Part shown: positions 44,239-54,338 of the stretch, one piece after another
How positions within the stretch are numbered: the stretch's first letter is position 1
Layout of the letters: the number at the start of each line of letters is the position of its first letter
Origin: an uncultured Pelagimonas sp.
GTDB taxonomy: Bacteria > Pseudomonadota > Alphaproteobacteria > Rhodobacterales > Rhodobacteraceae
Direction of reading: 5' to 3'
NCBI GenBank assembly: GCA_947499735.1
Contig: CANMPP010000001.1
Span: forward strand, 744,001-808,000
Length of the DNA stretch: 64,000 bases
Made by a program: the position numbers and the translations under genes
Notes under the pieces: model-generated
The model's input: the letters and a program-made list of their open reading frames with translations, nothing else
Database searches by the model: none
What the model was told of the DNA's origin: nothing

Positions 44239-44480
44239 GATCCTGTCCTCAGTCATTCAAAAAATCAGTCCGAGCTTTCGTGCCTCAAATTATCGGGAGG
44301 GGCAAGGGGAAGTCGGGCGATTCTGGGCCATCCTGCACAAAGGATTTGTGCCGATACAATTTGTTGGGCGCATTTGTGGGCGTGTCCCTATATTGGGACG
44401 TCTCAGCAAGCCCAGTTTTAACGCGCGATAAAAATTCGACCAGCCGATTGCGCCGGTCGAATATATTTAGAATGCGTTAA

Positions 44481-45110
44481 CTACTTAAAATTGCGGCTGT
44501 CTTTTAGTTGGTCCCAGGCCCACATGACCTCTTGCAACTGATCTTCTTGACTGCGATCCCCTCCATTCATGTCTGGGTGCAATACTTTGATCAACGCTTT
44601 ATACGCCTTGCGCACTTCGGCCTTTGTCGCAGATTCCGATGCTTCCAGAATTTCGATTGCACGACGTTCCGTCGGGGGCAATTTGCGGCCACCACCGCCG
44701 CCCTTATTTTTACCCGGATTGCGGGTCGCATTGGCACCCAAAACCTGATGGGGGTCTTCGATACCCAAACGGGCCCATGCCTTGGCTTCGGGGTCGCGCC
44801 AATCCTTGGTCTCGCGTTCCCAAACCTTGTCCGCGCTGTTTTGCGCGTTCATTTCGGCCTCTGTTTTGCCATCAAAAAAATTCCATTTCAGGTTGTATTC
44901 CCGAACATGGTCTTTGCAAAACCACAAAAAGTCATCCAGAACATCAGGCGCTTTAGGGGCACGGAATTTGCCCGGCTCTTTGCACCCGGGATGGTCACAT
45001 TCACGAACGGAATGTTCCTGTTCCCCGGACATGCTCCTGCGTCCGCGCGGATTCTTTTTCTTGGCGGATTTGATCGACATGTCAAAGCCAAATGGATCAT
45101 TCTTATCCAT
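44481..45110 (-). CDS. J-domain protein (C-terminal J domain)
   Basis: A 209-residue protein with the J domain at the C-terminal end instead of the N-terminal end. The HPD motif is in LIKVLHPDMNGGDRS, followed by an EVMWAWDQLKD helix. The N-terminal half has a CDHPGC-type cluster with a further Cys in LWFCKDHV, possibly a metal site. It should recruit DnaK to an unknown client. It is divergent from bolA with an 87-bp gap and lies upstream of cobS. Confidence 0.85.
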   Translation of the reverse strand: MDKNDPFGFDMSIKSAKKKNPRGRRSMSGEQEHSVRECDHPGCKEPGKFRAPKAPDVLDDFLWFCKDHVREYNLKWNFFDGKTEAEMNAQNSADKVWERETKDWRDPEAKAWARLGIEDPHQVLGANATRNPGKNKGGGGGRKLPPTERRAIEILEASESATKAEVRKAYKALIKVLHPDMNGGDRSQEDQLQEVMWAWDQLKDSRNFK

Positions 45111-45197
45111 GATTAAAAATCCTCGGTTCTTCCTTCTCGACTCGGAGGAAAGAGTTTAGACCACTGAGCGTTGATGAACAGGGGGCAGTGTAAAAAA

Positions 45198-45455
45198 ATG
45201 ACGAAGATTTCACAGATAGAAGCAAGAATACGCGCAACTTTATCACCAGAGATCTTGGAACTGCGTGATGAAAGTGCAGATCACATTGGACATGCTGGAT
45301 ATCAGGACGGTGGAGAAAGTCATTTCGCCCTGCGCATTGCGGCACCAGCGCTAAAGGGCAAGCCGCGTGTGGCGGCCCATCGCGCAATTTATGCGGCAAT
45401 TGGCCCGGATCTGATGGCGCAAATTCACGCCCTTAGCATCGATATCGTGACCTAG
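45198..45455 (+). CDS. BolA family protein
   Basis: An 85-residue BolA-like protein. It has IEARIRATLSPEILELRDES, HAGYQDGGESHFALRI, the GKPRVAAHRAIYAAIG helix-turn-helix-like segment and the conserved SHF motif. BolA proteins bind iron-sulfur clusters with monothiol glutaredoxins and may act in iron trafficking. AGGGGG lies upstream of ATG 45198. It is alone on this strand and faces the J-domain gene. Confidence 0.9.
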   Translation: MTKISQIEARIRATLSPEILELRDESADHIGHAGYQDGGESHFALRIAAPALKGKPRVAAHRAIYAAIGPDLMAQIHALSIDIVT

Positions 45456-45481
45456 CTTAGCTGGGCGCAATGAACGGGGCG

Positions 45482-45928
45482 CTATTCGGTGTCGCGCAGA
45501 TGTGCGCCGCGATCTTTCAAAATACCCGGCAATTCTGCGTCGTCAGCACCATCCCGTGTCGCCGTCAGTTTTGGGGCGTTGGACGGTTCCGGTGTTGTGG
45601 ATACACTGAATCTTGGCGCCGGGCTGGGGGCGTCGTCTGATACCGCTTCAGGTGCCGCGGCGACCTGTGGGACAGTATTCTGCACATGTTCGGGATGAGG
45701 GCGGCGAAACACCAGTAGGTTATGGTGTTGTTTTTCGGTTTTGGTCAGGCCGACCCGCTCTAGCGAGGGCAGGCTTTCCGCGCGCTGAAATTCCCAACCA
45801 TCACCAGCCATGTCGTTCATCAGAACAGTCAAAGCATGAGAAAACCGCGCCTCGGCCCCCTTGGCCCCTTTGGCCCGTGCACCTTTGGTGGGGGCAGGGA
45901 TGACTTTATACTCATAACGACCGGTCAT
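45482..45928 (-). CDS. DUF4177 domain protein
   Basis: A 148-residue protein with an N-terminal DUF4177-like part: RYEYKVIPAPTKG, MNDMAGDGWEFQRAESL and TEKQHHNLLVFRRPHPE. The C-terminal 60 residues are Pro/Ala-rich and probably disordered. Function unknown. ATG 45928 has AAAGG at a normal distance and is preferred over an in-frame start at 45961. Confidence 0.75.
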   Translation of the reverse strand: MTGRYEYKVIPAPTKGARAKGAKGAEARFSHALTVLMNDMAGDGWEFQRAESLPSLERVGLTKTEKQHHNLLVFRRPHPEHVQNTVPQVAAAPEAVSDDAPSPAPRFSVSTTPEPSNAPKLTATRDGADDAELPGILKDRGAHLRDTE

Positions 45929-46104
45929 AGGGGCACCTTTGTGTTTGATGGAAGGATCCACGATCCGCTTGGTATCGCGTCTTGTGTCAGGCGATTTGCC
46001 CTTTGTCTAGTTGGGAATACCTGCCCAAAAACGGGGAATATGTAGGGTTGCAGCTCTGGTGGTTCCGGATATGGTTTATACGGATATGAGAGGGATTGCT
46101 AAGA

Positions 46105-47703
46105 TTGGTCGACGTTAGAGAGATTGCAGATGAGGCAAGTTTCAAAAAGTGGATGCTTGCCAGAAAGGGCAATACCCAACAGCGAGATTTCTACGCCATT
46201 CTAGGCCGTTGCGTTTTGCGTAAATTTCCCAATTGGTGTGAATTTTTGTCGGCGACGAAGAAGCAGAAATTCGCTAGCGTCGTAACGTTCGCTAGGGCAG
46301 CGGTTTGTGTCCAAGGCGTCAATAAGTTTCCCCACGATATGATGCACGCTGTGTTTTATGCTGGAAATGCGTCCAGTAATTTGTACCGGGCCGAGGAAGA
46401 ATTATATAGCGAAAAGGAAGCGTGGTCATTATCCGCCAGTGCTGGCGACGGGTCAGGGTATACCGAAGGAAAGCAAGTAAAGCTTTTTCAGTTTGGTCAG
46501 AATATTGCAAGCTTCGTGCACCGGGTAGGAGATGAGCTTTCTCGCGCAGGGCGGTCTATTAGCAACATGGATTTTAGAAATCTGGATTGGCCTTCAGTAC
46601 AGGCCGACTGTCGTGCGCTTCAAGCTGGGTATGATATTCAGCAGATGCCGCTGTGGGAAAATGGCAAAACACCGGAAAATATATTGGCTTCATGGGAAGT
46701 AAGCTGCGCATGGATGAAGGATAAACCTGGTTATGGTTTTTGGATCCGTTGGTTTGAGGCGGCATTGGAAGGGCGTCCGATAACCGGTGACTGGGACAGT
46801 CATTGGCAATTTTTACATGATATACTAACGGGCATTCGGTCTTTTGAGTGGAGTAAACGCGCCGAACATGTTGCTGGATTGATTTCGGAAATTGAAGTCA
46901 AATATTTTCAAAAGCGGTTACCTCTTGCAGAAGAGCTGACACAGAATCCTGAAACCGGAAAGTATCGTGTTCATTCCATACCTGTTGCGGATATCCCTTT
47001 GTTGGATACGCTACTGGCCCGTTTAGAGGATTTGTTGGAAGACTGTCATCTGTCCCATAACGGGATAGGTGATAGTGATCGAGAAACGCGTGTTATTCGT
47101 CGTGTTCTAGAAAAATACCGCGACAATCCGCAGCGCATTGAAATGGACTTCACCGATCTTGCATCGCGTTTGCGCATGAAATTGAGGCTTGGCGAATATG
47201 CGGAGAGCGATGAGAACTCGGGATTACTGTCTGGGGTAGAGGATTGCATTCGATTGGTGCGCGACCGACATCCGGATGTCGTGGCAAACAGAAGCGTATT
47301 GGCGCATCAGAAAATGAAGGATATGTCAAAGGACGAAAGTGCGTCTCTTGATATCTATAAGGGTCCTTTGTCAGATGCGTCTGAGGGCGTTTTGGCTGAT
47401 GACTTTTTGACAGACATACCAGAGATTGTCATGCCGCCGCTGCCGGGCGTGACCCGTGATGCACCAGTCGGGCCAATGCCGCCATTGCCCGGTGCGATAC
47501 GTACCTTTGGTCGTGCCGCCAAAATGTTAGAGATCGAGACGAAGGCAGATCCGAATTGGTATGAAAAAATCTCTGAATGGATAAGACAGGTGGATAACAG
47601 TGCCGCCTATAAAGGCGCGAGGATTATCGCGACCGGTGGCAGTCTGGTCGGAATCTTATACGCGATTGTTCAACTGGGCATTAGGTTGTTTGGGGTGATC
47701 TGA
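46105..47703 (+). CDS. Unrecognised 532-residue protein with C-terminal membrane helix
   Basis: I do not recognise this protein. It has no signal peptide. Residues 1-90 contain ASFKKWMLARKGNTQQRDFY and several aromatic helices, and the middle (to about 430) is helical and charged, with LDTLLARLEDLLEDCHLSHN. A Pro-rich linker carries two MPPLPG units about 17 residues apart. The last 30 residues form one membrane helix (IATGGSLVGILYAIVQLGIR). The start seems to be TTG 46105, with AGAGGG ten bases upstream. Codon use looks more AT-rich than its neighbours and it sits alone between DUF4177 and gatB genes, with its own terminator, consistent with an acquired accessory gene. Confidence 0.7.
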   Translation: MVDVREIADEASFKKWMLARKGNTQQRDFYAILGRCVLRKFPNWCEFLSATKKQKFASVVTFARAAVCVQGVNKFPHDMMHAVFYAGNASSNLYRAEEELYSEKEAWSLSASAGDGSGYTEGKQVKLFQFGQNIASFVHRVGDELSRAGRSISNMDFRNLDWPSVQADCRALQAGYDIQQMPLWENGKTPENILASWEVSCAWMKDKPGYGFWIRWFEAALEGRPITGDWDSHWQFLHDILTGIRSFEWSKRAEHVAGLISEIEVKYFQKRLPLAEELTQNPETGKYRVHSIPVADIPLLDTLLARLEDLLEDCHLSHNGIGDSDRETRVIRRVLEKYRDNPQRIEMDFTDLASRLRMKLRLGEYAESDENSGLLSGVEDCIRLVRDRHPDVVANRSVLAHQKMKDMSKDESASLDIYKGPLSDASEGVLADDFLTDIPEIVMPPLPGVTRDAPVGPMPPLPGAIRTFGRAAKMLEIETKADPNWYEKISEWIRQVDNSAAYKGARIIATGGSLVGILYAIVQLGIRLFGVI

Positions 47704-47762
47704 CTGGTTTGTGTTCGCCTTTTTCGCGACAGTCATGCCCGGCTTGCCGGGCAGCGCCCGAA

Positions 47763-47789
47763 CCGCCCCCTACGGGGCGGGCGCTTTTT
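47763..47789 (+). terminator. Rho-independent terminator of the 46105-47703 gene
   Basis: CCGCCCC-CTAC-GGGGCGG is a perfect 7-bp stem that extends, through a bulge, with AGCGCCC pairing to GGGCGCT, and is followed by TTTTT. A second smaller hairpin (TGCCCGG-CTTG-CCGGGCA) lies just before it. Confidence 0.85.
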
Positions 47790-47876
47790 GCAACGGTTTG
47801 AAGATCTGGAAAGGTCGTGTGCAATAGCGGGCCGAGTGCCTGATTGACAGGCGCCTCGGCGGTTCGGGCGATGCCC

Positions 47877-49391
47877 TTACCCTTTCAACTTTGCGGCAAC
47901 CAGTTGGTTCACCACTTTCGGGTTCGCTTTGCCGCCTGTGGCCTTCATGACCTGACCCACAAACCAGCCCGCAAGTTTCGGGTTTTCTTTGGCCTTTTCG
48001 ACCTGTGCGGGGTTGGCAGCGATGATATCGTCCAGTGCGGTTTCAATCGCGCCTGTATCCGTCACCTGTTTCATCCCGCGCTCTTCCACGAGCTTTTCAG
48101 GATCGCCGCCTTCGCTATAGACGATTTCAAACAGGTCCTTGCCGATCTTGCCGGAAATCGCGTCTGATTTGATCAGCTTGATCACACCAGCCAGTTGCAC
48201 AGGCGTGACAGGGCTGTCTTCAATGCCCTTATCGTCCTTTTTCAGACGACCAAATAATTCGTTGATCACCCAGTTCGCCGCCAGTTTTCCGTCACCAGCA
48301 TCCGCAGCCACCGCTTCGAAATAATCCGCGTTCACAACATCCGCGGTCAAAACCCCGGCGTCATATTCGGACAGACCGAAGTCACTGACAAAACGCGCTT
48401 TTTTGGCGTCTGGCAGTTCGGGCAATGAGGATGCGATATCGTCGACCCAATCCTGTTCGATTTCTAAAGGCAGAAGGTCAGGGCAGGGGAAGTAGCGGTA
48501 ATCATGCGCTTCTTCCTTGGAACGCATGGACCGCGTTTCGCCTTTATTTGGATCATAAAGACGCGTTTCCTGATCGACTTCACCACCCGCTTCGACGATT
48601 TTGATCTGGCGCTCGGCCTCGACCATAATCGCCTGCTGGATAAAGCGCATGGAGTTCATGTTCTTGATCTCACAGCGCGTGCCCAGATGCGAGAAATCGC
48701 CGGTTTCCATGAATTTTTCATACTGACCCGGCAAACAAATGGACACGTTCACATCCGCGCGCAGGTTGCCGTTTTGCATATTGCCATCACAGGTGCCCAA
48801 ATAGCGCAGGATCTGGCGCAGCTTGCCGACATAGGCGGCGGCTTCTTCTGGTCCGCGAATGTCTGGGCGCGACACGATTTCCATCAACGCAACGCCGGTG
48901 CGGTTTAGGTCGACAAAAGACATGGCTGGATCCATGTCATGGATCGATTTGCCGGCATCTTGTTCAATATGGATGCGTTCAACGCGGACTTTGCGGGCCA
49001 CGCCGGGTTCCATATCCACGATCACTTCACCTTCGCCCACAATCGGGTGGTACAGCTGAGAGATCTGATACCCCTGCGGCAGGTCAGGGTAGAAATAATT
49101 CTTACGGTCAAAGGCCGATTTCAGGTTGATATCCGCTTTCAGGCCAAGACCTGTGCGTACGGCCTGTTCGACGCAAAATTCGTTGATCACGGGCAACATG
49201 CCGGGCATTGCGGCGTCAACAAACGCCACGTTTGAATTGGGTTCGGACCCAAATTCTGTGGACGCGCCGGAAAACAACTTGGCCTTTGTTGCAATCTGAG
49301 CGTGCACTTCCATCCCGATGACCAGTTCCCAGTCATGTTTCGCGCCTGCGACAGTTTTCGGTTTGGGGCTCTCAAAGCTCAGATCCAGCAT
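47877..49391 (-). CDS. gatB: Aspartyl/glutamyl-tRNA(Asn/Gln) amidotransferase subunit B
   Basis: A 504-residue GatB. The catalytic region has [13 protein letters not shown] near residue 20, [19 protein letters not shown], and the C-terminal YqeY-like tail ends with [20 protein letters not shown]. With GatA and GatC it converts misacylated Glu-tRNA(Gln) or Asp-tRNA(Asn) to the amide form. ATG 49391 follows GAGGAAAGC and gives the normal family length. No gatA or gatC is adjacent, and the gene is preceded on its strand by the unrecognised 480-residue gene. Confidence 0.95.
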   Translation of the reverse strand: MLDLSFESPKPKTVAGAKHDWELVIGMEVHAQIATKAKLFSGASTEFGSEPNSNVAFVDAAMPGMLPVINEFCVEQAVRTGLGLKADINLKSAFDRKNYFYPDLPQGYQISQLYHPIVGEGEVIVDMEPGVARKVRVERIHIEQDAGKSIHDMDPAMSFVDLNRTGVALMEIVSRPDIRGPEEAAAYVGKLRQILRYLGTCDGNMQNGNLRADVNVSICLPGQYEKFMETGDFSHLGTRCEIKNMNSMRFIQQAIMVEAERQIKIVEAGGEVDQETRLYDPNKGETRSMRSKEEAHDYRYFPCPDLLPLEIEQDWVDDIASSLPELPDAKKARFVSDFGLSEYDAGVLTADVVNADYFEAVAADAGDGKLAANWVINELFGRLKKDDKGIEDSPVTPVQLAGVIKLIKSDAISGKIGKDLFEIVYSEGGDPEKLVEERGMKQVTDTGAIETALDDIIAANPAQVEKAKENPKLAGWFVGQVMKATGGKANPKVVNQLVAAKLKG

Positions 49392-49485
49392 GCTTTCCTC
49401 GTCATAGCGGTGATGATCCGGCAATACTGGATGGCGCGGGCGGGGGCAAGGGGCAGGATCATCTCGGACAGTCAAAACTGTCCGG

Positions 49486-50928
49486 TTAAAGCTCGCGCCG
49501 GATAATCAACCCATCAGGACGAAACAGAATGCGCTTTCCTGCACCAATATCATTGGCGAAATGTTCGGCAATACAGGTCAGCGCCTGCTTTTTTCCCTTT
49601 TCGGGCGTGACATGATGCTGATCGTAAAGCGTCTTGGTTTTCGCCCATATGATGGGATGGATTTCATGCAACTGGGTTTCTAGGATCGATCCCAAACAGG
49701 CCGCAATCAACCCTGCCTTACGCGATGCGTTATCGGAATTGGCAAGATCAGAAATATGATGGCACAGTGCGGCCAACCGGTTGATGTGATGCTGCGAGAC
49801 GTGGCGATCCAAAATATCCTGTAGGCCTGACGTAAATAACACAGAATCAATATGATCGATCACATCAGGTGATTCAAATATGACGTCCAAATAAATCCAA
49901 ACATAGGCACCACGACCCCAGACATCGCAAAGGCGGCGTGCTGTTTTTCGCGCCTCATCTGCCAATAGGGCAGCCGATCCAAATCGTGCAGGGCCCAGAT
50001 CCGATCCCATCGCTGAGAGGGCTGAAATGCAGGTCGGATCCAGATCTAACAGATCCTCATACTCGGCGACCAGTCTATTGATCAGCACCTTGGATGAAGC
50101 CCCGCGATAAGGCGAAAGCCGACAGCGCAAAGCCGCCTGTGCGGGGCTATCATGAACTATGGGATCCAGCCCGTCGCTTAACGTGATGGCGGATTTTAGC
50201 AGCTGCGCGCGTTCTTGTTCCAGGCCTTGGGCCAAATCTGGTGTTACATGCGTGTCGAGATGCTTGGATATTTTTTCTGCCATGCCCAAATTCGCATATG
50301 CGAGCAACAGGCGCAGGGCAGGGTCCTCTTGCCGGTCTTCAAGCCCGTGTTTTAAAGTTTTTATGGTTGAAACCGCATTGGGTTCGTTATTTTGGGCCAG
50401 GTTTTCGGCAATCATCAAAAATAAATCGCTTAAAGCACCATCGATCAAAAAATCGACGTCGGCATCTCCGCCCGGCGTTTTTTTACGTTGTTGGTCTGCG
50501 TTGCGTATTTCACCTGCTAACAGGTCCCAGCGATCTTGCCGGGCGCAATTGCGTCCAACGGCGTGAAGGGCGTCTTGCGCAGTTTGGACAGGGGTTTCAG
50601 CAATAACCGGTATATCGATGCGGGGTCGCAACATTGGCAAACCATCCGGACCCGTTGCAGGGGGCGGGGTTTGCATTATGTCCGACAAAGCGCGGGCCTT
50701 TTCTTTGGTCAGCGCACGCAATCGCGCCTTTCTCCATTTGATGGTCGCCTGCCTCTGCTGCATGTCCTGATGTGTCGCGGTTTGTAGGCTGCGAAACGAA
50801 ACACGTGTTGCAAAAGCGGATGTGTTTTTACGCAAAGCGCGCAGAATGCTTGATTGGCCAAAGGAAGGGCGGCGGATAAAACGAAGCCGTGTTTCTAGGC
50901 CGGTATCGATAATGTCTTTATGGGTCAT
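49486..50928 (-). CDS. Unrecognised 480-residue protein
   Basis: I do not recognise this protein. It has no signal peptide or clear membrane segment. The N-terminal 110 residues are basic and Arg/Lys-rich ([20 protein letters not shown]), followed by a Pro-rich linker [13 protein letters not shown]. The rest, from about residue 120, is helical, with repeated 30-40-residue units such as [20 protein letters not shown] and [20 protein letters not shown], resembling TPR-like repeats. Its start has no strong ribosome site. It lies 94 bp upstream of gatB on the same strand and may share its transcript. Confidence 0.7.
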   Translation of the reverse strand: MTHKDIIDTGLETRLRFIRRPSFGQSSILRALRKNTSAFATRVSFRSLQTATHQDMQQRQATIKWRKARLRALTKEKARALSDIMQTPPPATGPDGLPMLRPRIDIPVIAETPVQTAQDALHAVGRNCARQDRWDLLAGEIRNADQQRKKTPGGDADVDFLIDGALSDLFLMIAENLAQNNEPNAVSTIKTLKHGLEDRQEDPALRLLLAYANLGMAEKISKHLDTHVTPDLAQGLEQERAQLLKSAITLSDGLDPIVHDSPAQAALRCRLSPYRGASSKVLINRLVAEYEDLLDLDPTCISALSAMGSDLGPARFGSAALLADEARKTARRLCDVWGRGAYVWIYLDVIFESPDVIDHIDSVLFTSGLQDILDRHVSQHHINRLAALCHHISDLANSDNASRKAGLIAACLGSILETQLHEIHPIIWAKTKTLYDQHHVTPEKGKKQALTCIAEHFANDIGAGKRILFRPDGLIIRREL

Positions 50929-51170
50929 GATCCGCTATGTGTTGAGCAATTAAGGCCATATCACGGCGAGAGCGTGATCAGATTGTTCAACACAGTGGCG
51001 ACGTAACGTAAACATAAGGTCATCCATTCCAGAGATATCTAGAATTAGAAACAAATACTTATGCTTATTGGGTCTTGGTGCTGCCGGTTGGGCGCAAGAT
51101 CGCGCAATCCTGCCTTTCACATATGTGCGTGACTTGATTTTTCGGTCGTCTTTGGGGCAATGTCGCCCTC

Positions 51171-51962
51171 ATGTTTTTTCTTCGTTCACGTATAGCCCGC
51201 GCGGTCGCATTGGTGACCTTTGGTCTGGGTAGCCCCACGTCTCCTTTGTTGTCGGCAACTGCCGAAAGCGCAGCACCCGTTTCTGATTTGGCCGTCACGT
51301 CATCGTTGCGACCTGCAAAACGCAGAGAGCTTTTTGTTCCCGATGCACGGTGGAGCAATGCGGGGGAAAAGCGAGCGTGGACATTGGCCTTGGTCAAATC
51401 GCTGCGTTCACATGGTTCTGTTTTGCCGCAAATCGTGCCGCGCGATATTTCCGAATGGTGCCCGGCCTATCCATCCTCTGATGTGACCCAAAGAGAGGCC
51501 TTTTGGGTTGGATTGGTGTCATCTCTGGCTTGGCATGAAAGCACGCACCGCCCCGCAGCCGTAGGTGGTGGCGGGCAATGGTATGGTCTGGTGCAGATCT
51601 ATCCTGATACAGCGCGGCGCTATAACTGTCATGCGCGAACGGGGCAGTCATTGAAAAACCCGGTTGATAACCTGTCCTGCGGCATTCGCATCATGGCGGT
51701 TACAGTCAAACGTGACCAGGTGGTCAGCCGCGGAATGCGCGGTGTTGCTGCTGATTGGGGGCCGTTTCATTCGCGCAAAAAACGCACAGATATGATGGAA
51801 TGGACGCGCAAGCAGGATTATTGCCGTGGCCTAGGCCAATCTTTGCACCCCGTATCACGTCCCGCTAGCACCGCGCCACTGCCTGAGATAGTCGAGCTAG
51901 ACGCAATTCCACAACAGAAGGCCGAAGACTGGGTCGAGGTCATATCCGTGCTGGATGAGTAA
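51171..51962 (+). CDS. Lytic transglycosylase, SLT-domain type
   Basis: A 263-residue protein with a signal-like N-terminus (FFLRSRIARAVALVTFGLGS). The SLT domain has the catalytic Glu in SLAWHESTHRPAAVG, followed by QWYGLVQIYPDTARRYNC and NPVDNLSCGIRIMAVTVKR. Lytic transglycosylases cut glycan strands with 1,6-anhydro products. Two Cys residues may pair. A disordered tail follows. It is divergent from the upstream 480-residue gene by 242 bp. Confidence 0.87.
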   Translation: MFFLRSRIARAVALVTFGLGSPTSPLLSATAESAAPVSDLAVTSSLRPAKRRELFVPDARWSNAGEKRAWTLALVKSLRSHGSVLPQIVPRDISEWCPAYPSSDVTQREAFWVGLVSSLAWHESTHRPAAVGGGGQWYGLVQIYPDTARRYNCHARTGQSLKNPVDNLSCGIRIMAVTVKRDQVVSRGMRGVAADWGPFHSRKKRTDMMEWTRKQDYCRGLGQSLHPVSRPASTAPLPEIVELDAIPQQKAEDWVEVISVLDE

Positions 51963-51995
51963 AGGATGCGCCCTTTGGGAAAAGGGCGCCAAATT

Positions 51996-52901
51996 TTACG
52001 AATTCAACCAATAGGGTTTGCGCGACGCTTTCACCAAAGAGACGGTGTTAGAACCGCTTTCACCCAAACCTAAAGTCGCTTTTCGTAGCATCGCGATGCC
52101 TTCGTCAGACTTGATTGGTAAGGCGGACGGTGAAATCGGTTCCCCGATTGTGATGCGGAAAGGTTGATGCGCCTTGTTCAGCAATTCATGGAACAATGTG
52201 ATGTCGCGTAATGTTGGATGGATCAAATCAAACAGATAGAACAACACGGAATTGCGCGCCTGAATATGAATCGGAATGACAGGCACATCGAATTTGCGGG
52301 CCATCATAGCCGCCGATGCCATCCAAGGACGTTCATGCAGGCGCAACCAACGACGTTTCGCCAAACGACCTGATGGAAAAATCACGCCGACCCGACCTTC
52401 GCCAATGGCATTGCGGGCAAAAGACATGGTTTCGCGCGTTTTAGCGTGGCTGCGTTTTTCCAAACGCCATTCAACGGGGGCAATCATCGCCTCCAATTGA
52501 GGAACAACCCGCAACACGTCTTTATTGGTAAAGTAAAACGCATCTTCGCGGATTTCACGCAATTGGTGCTGCAGGATCACCGCATCCGCAATGCCGGTTG
52601 GATGATTGGCCACGATCAGCGCAGGGCCGTTTCGCGGAATGTTTTCCAAACCTGTGATCTGTACATCTTTCGAGATCAAGTCGCCGACATGCGACATCAG
52701 ATCCTGCCAGTTCATATGTTCGACATGCTCGCCGATCTGAACTGTTCTGCGGTATTCCAATAGCCACATGAGCACTGATCGAAGTTTTCGAATCCCCAGC
52801 TTGTCGGAAAACAGCCAAGGTGCACGTTCTTCGATAAGCGGTTCTATACGTTGCTCTATTCCCATTTCAGCACTCAAACCACAGTTTCTTAACGGTTTCA
52901 T
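51996..52901 (-). CDS. Lysophospholipid acyltransferase-like protein (PlsC fold)
   Basis: A 301-residue acyltransferase-fold protein. The active-site box is VANHPTGIADAVIL with His and Asp separated by five residues, as in the hemolysin-like branch of the family. VIFPSGRLAKRRWL and VIPIHIQARN match the later conserved blocks. It should use an acyl-ACP or acyl-CoA to acylate a lysolipid or ornithine lipid precursor. The start is uncertain between ATG 52901 and ATG 52865. It converges on the transglycosylase gene at 33 bp. Confidence 0.82.
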   Translation of the reverse strand: MKPLRNCGLSAEMGIEQRIEPLIEERAPWLFSDKLGIRKLRSVLMWLLEYRRTVQIGEHVEHMNWQDLMSHVGDLISKDVQITGLENIPRNGPALIVANHPTGIADAVILQHQLREIREDAFYFTNKDVLRVVPQLEAMIAPVEWRLEKRSHAKTRETMSFARNAIGEGRVGVIFPSGRLAKRRWLRLHERPWMASAAMMARKFDVPVIPIHIQARNSVLFYLFDLIHPTLRDITLFHELLNKAHQPFRITIGEPISPSALPIKSDEGIAMLRKATLGLGESGSNTVSLVKASRKPYWLNS

Positions 52902-53039
52902 GACCTTGTTTAGGGTCTATTATAGTTTTGCACAATGGCGCATTCTTGTCATTGATGCGCATGTTATCGGAAAATTTTAGGCGGAAAAATGTTGTGTCTG
53001 CGGGTTAGGCCTTTGAAGTCATGTCCAATTTTCGACGTC

Positions 53040-53570
53040 TTATTGCAGGTTGAATGCGGTTTTCACATCGTCCAGAGAATCGCGTTGAAAATCATTCAGA
53101 CCCGTATGCCCTGCCTTGGCGATACTTTGAAACATGTCGATCAGTTGCGGAAAACGGTCTGCTCCAGACATTGCCTTTAGCCGCTTGGCCAGACGTTCCA
53201 TATTATGACGAGGGCCACCTGCCTCGGTCACGATCCAACGGGCTAAAACGGTCATATCTTCCGCGTCATTCAGGGACATATGCCCAACGCGGGACAAGCC
53301 GGAAATCATTGCGTCGCGTTGTTCCCGAGTGGGCAGACTGCCCAATTCTAAAAAACCCGCCCCTAGCGCGGCCAATGCCAGTTCCGGTGTTTCAATCGAA
53401 TCTATCGGGTTCTGGTTCTTGCGGGGTGTGTAGCGATACCGTTTGGCGGCGGCGATCACATCTGACGCAGCATTAAACAGAAATTGAGAGGCCTGCGCAG
53501 CCGCACGCATGCGCATAATCCAGACAGCTGCCGTTCCAACGATGCCCAATATCGCCAAAATGATATGCAA
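53040..53570 (-). CDS. Single-TM protein at the end of the pepN operon, unknown function
   Basis: A 176-residue protein. The N-terminal helix (ILAILGIVGTAAVWIMRM, about residues 3-20) is followed by a helical cytosolic part with PELALAALGAGFLELGSL, REQRDAMISGLSRVGHMSLN and DAEDMTVLARWIVTEAGGPR, somewhat like TerB-type helical modules, though I cannot confirm this. The start is best placed at TTG 53570, two bases after the SDR gene stop, with GGAGG nine bases upstream. It probably shares the pepN-SDR transcript. Confidence 0.7.
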   Translation of the reverse strand: MHIILAILGIVGTAAVWIMRMRAAAQASQFLFNAASDVIAAAKRYRYTPRKNQNPIDSIETPELALAALGAGFLELGSLPTREQRDAMISGLSRVGHMSLNDAEDMTVLARWIVTEAGGPRHNMERLAKRLKAMSGADRFPQLIDMFQSIAKAGHTGLNDFQRDSLDDVKTAFNLQ

Positions 53571-53572
53571 AC

Positions 53573-54316
53573 TTAGCGTCCTCCGCTGACATCCATAATG
53601 GCCCCGGTGCAATAGCTGGCCTTGTCCGATGACAACCACAGAATGGATTCCGCCAATTCATCTGCGCGGCCAGGCCGCCCCATGGGAATAATATGCGACA
53701 AACGTTGCGCACGGTCTGGTTGGCCGCCTTTGGCATGGATGTCGGTTTCGCAAATTCCCGGGCTGACAGCGTTCACGCGAATACCTTCCGCGGCCAATTC
53801 CTTGGCAAGACCTTTTGTCATCGTGTCGACCGCGCCCTTGGTCGCGGCGTAATCCACATATTCATTTGGAGAACCAAGACGCGCAGCGATAGAGGAGATA
53901 TTAACAATCGTCCCGCCCAATCCCCAGTCACGCATAAGCAAAACACTTTGACGCGCGACTTCAAAGGCAGACAGGACATTCACGTCGAAAATATGTTTCA
54001 CACGTTCTGGTGTTAGATCAGCAAGGGATGCCTGTTCCCCCACAATTCCGGCATTGTTGATCAGGCCAAAATGGCTTGGGGAGCAGGCCCGTATCGTGTC
54101 AAAAATATCAGAAATCGTGCCTGTATCGGACAGATCCGCCTGCACAATTTGGGCACTGATGCCTTGCGCGCGCACATCGTTTGCGACCTGCTCAGCCCCA
54201 GATTTGTTTTTGCCATAATGCACAATGACATGGGTCCAGCCATGTGCGGCGGCCTGACGGGCACAGGCCGCGCCCAGTCCAGAGCTGGCGCCCGTGATCA
54301 GCAAAGTTTTCGTCAT
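53573..54316 (-). CDS. Short-chain dehydrogenase/reductase
   Basis: A 247-residue SDR. The cofactor motif is TGASSGLGAACARQ at residue 7, NNAGIVG near residue 88, catalytic Ser in NISSIAARLG, and Tyr/Lys in YVDYAATKGAV. The Asp/Arg specificity cannot be read. It lies 22 bp after pepN and 2 bp before the small membrane protein gene, forming one operon. The substrate is unknown. Confidence 0.92.
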   Translation of the reverse strand: MTKTLLITGASSGLGAACARQAAAHGWTHVIVHYGKNKSGAEQVANDVRAQGISAQIVQADLSDTGTISDIFDTIRACSPSHFGLINNAGIVGEQASLADLTPERVKHIFDVNVLSAFEVARQSVLLMRDWGLGGTIVNISSIAARLGSPNEYVDYAATKGAVDTMTKGLAKELAAEGIRVNAVSPGICETDIHAKGGQPDRAQRLSHIIPMGRPGRADELAESILWLSSDKASYCTGAIMDVSGGR

Positions 54317-54338
54317 GTTTTCGATCCGTCCGGTGGGA

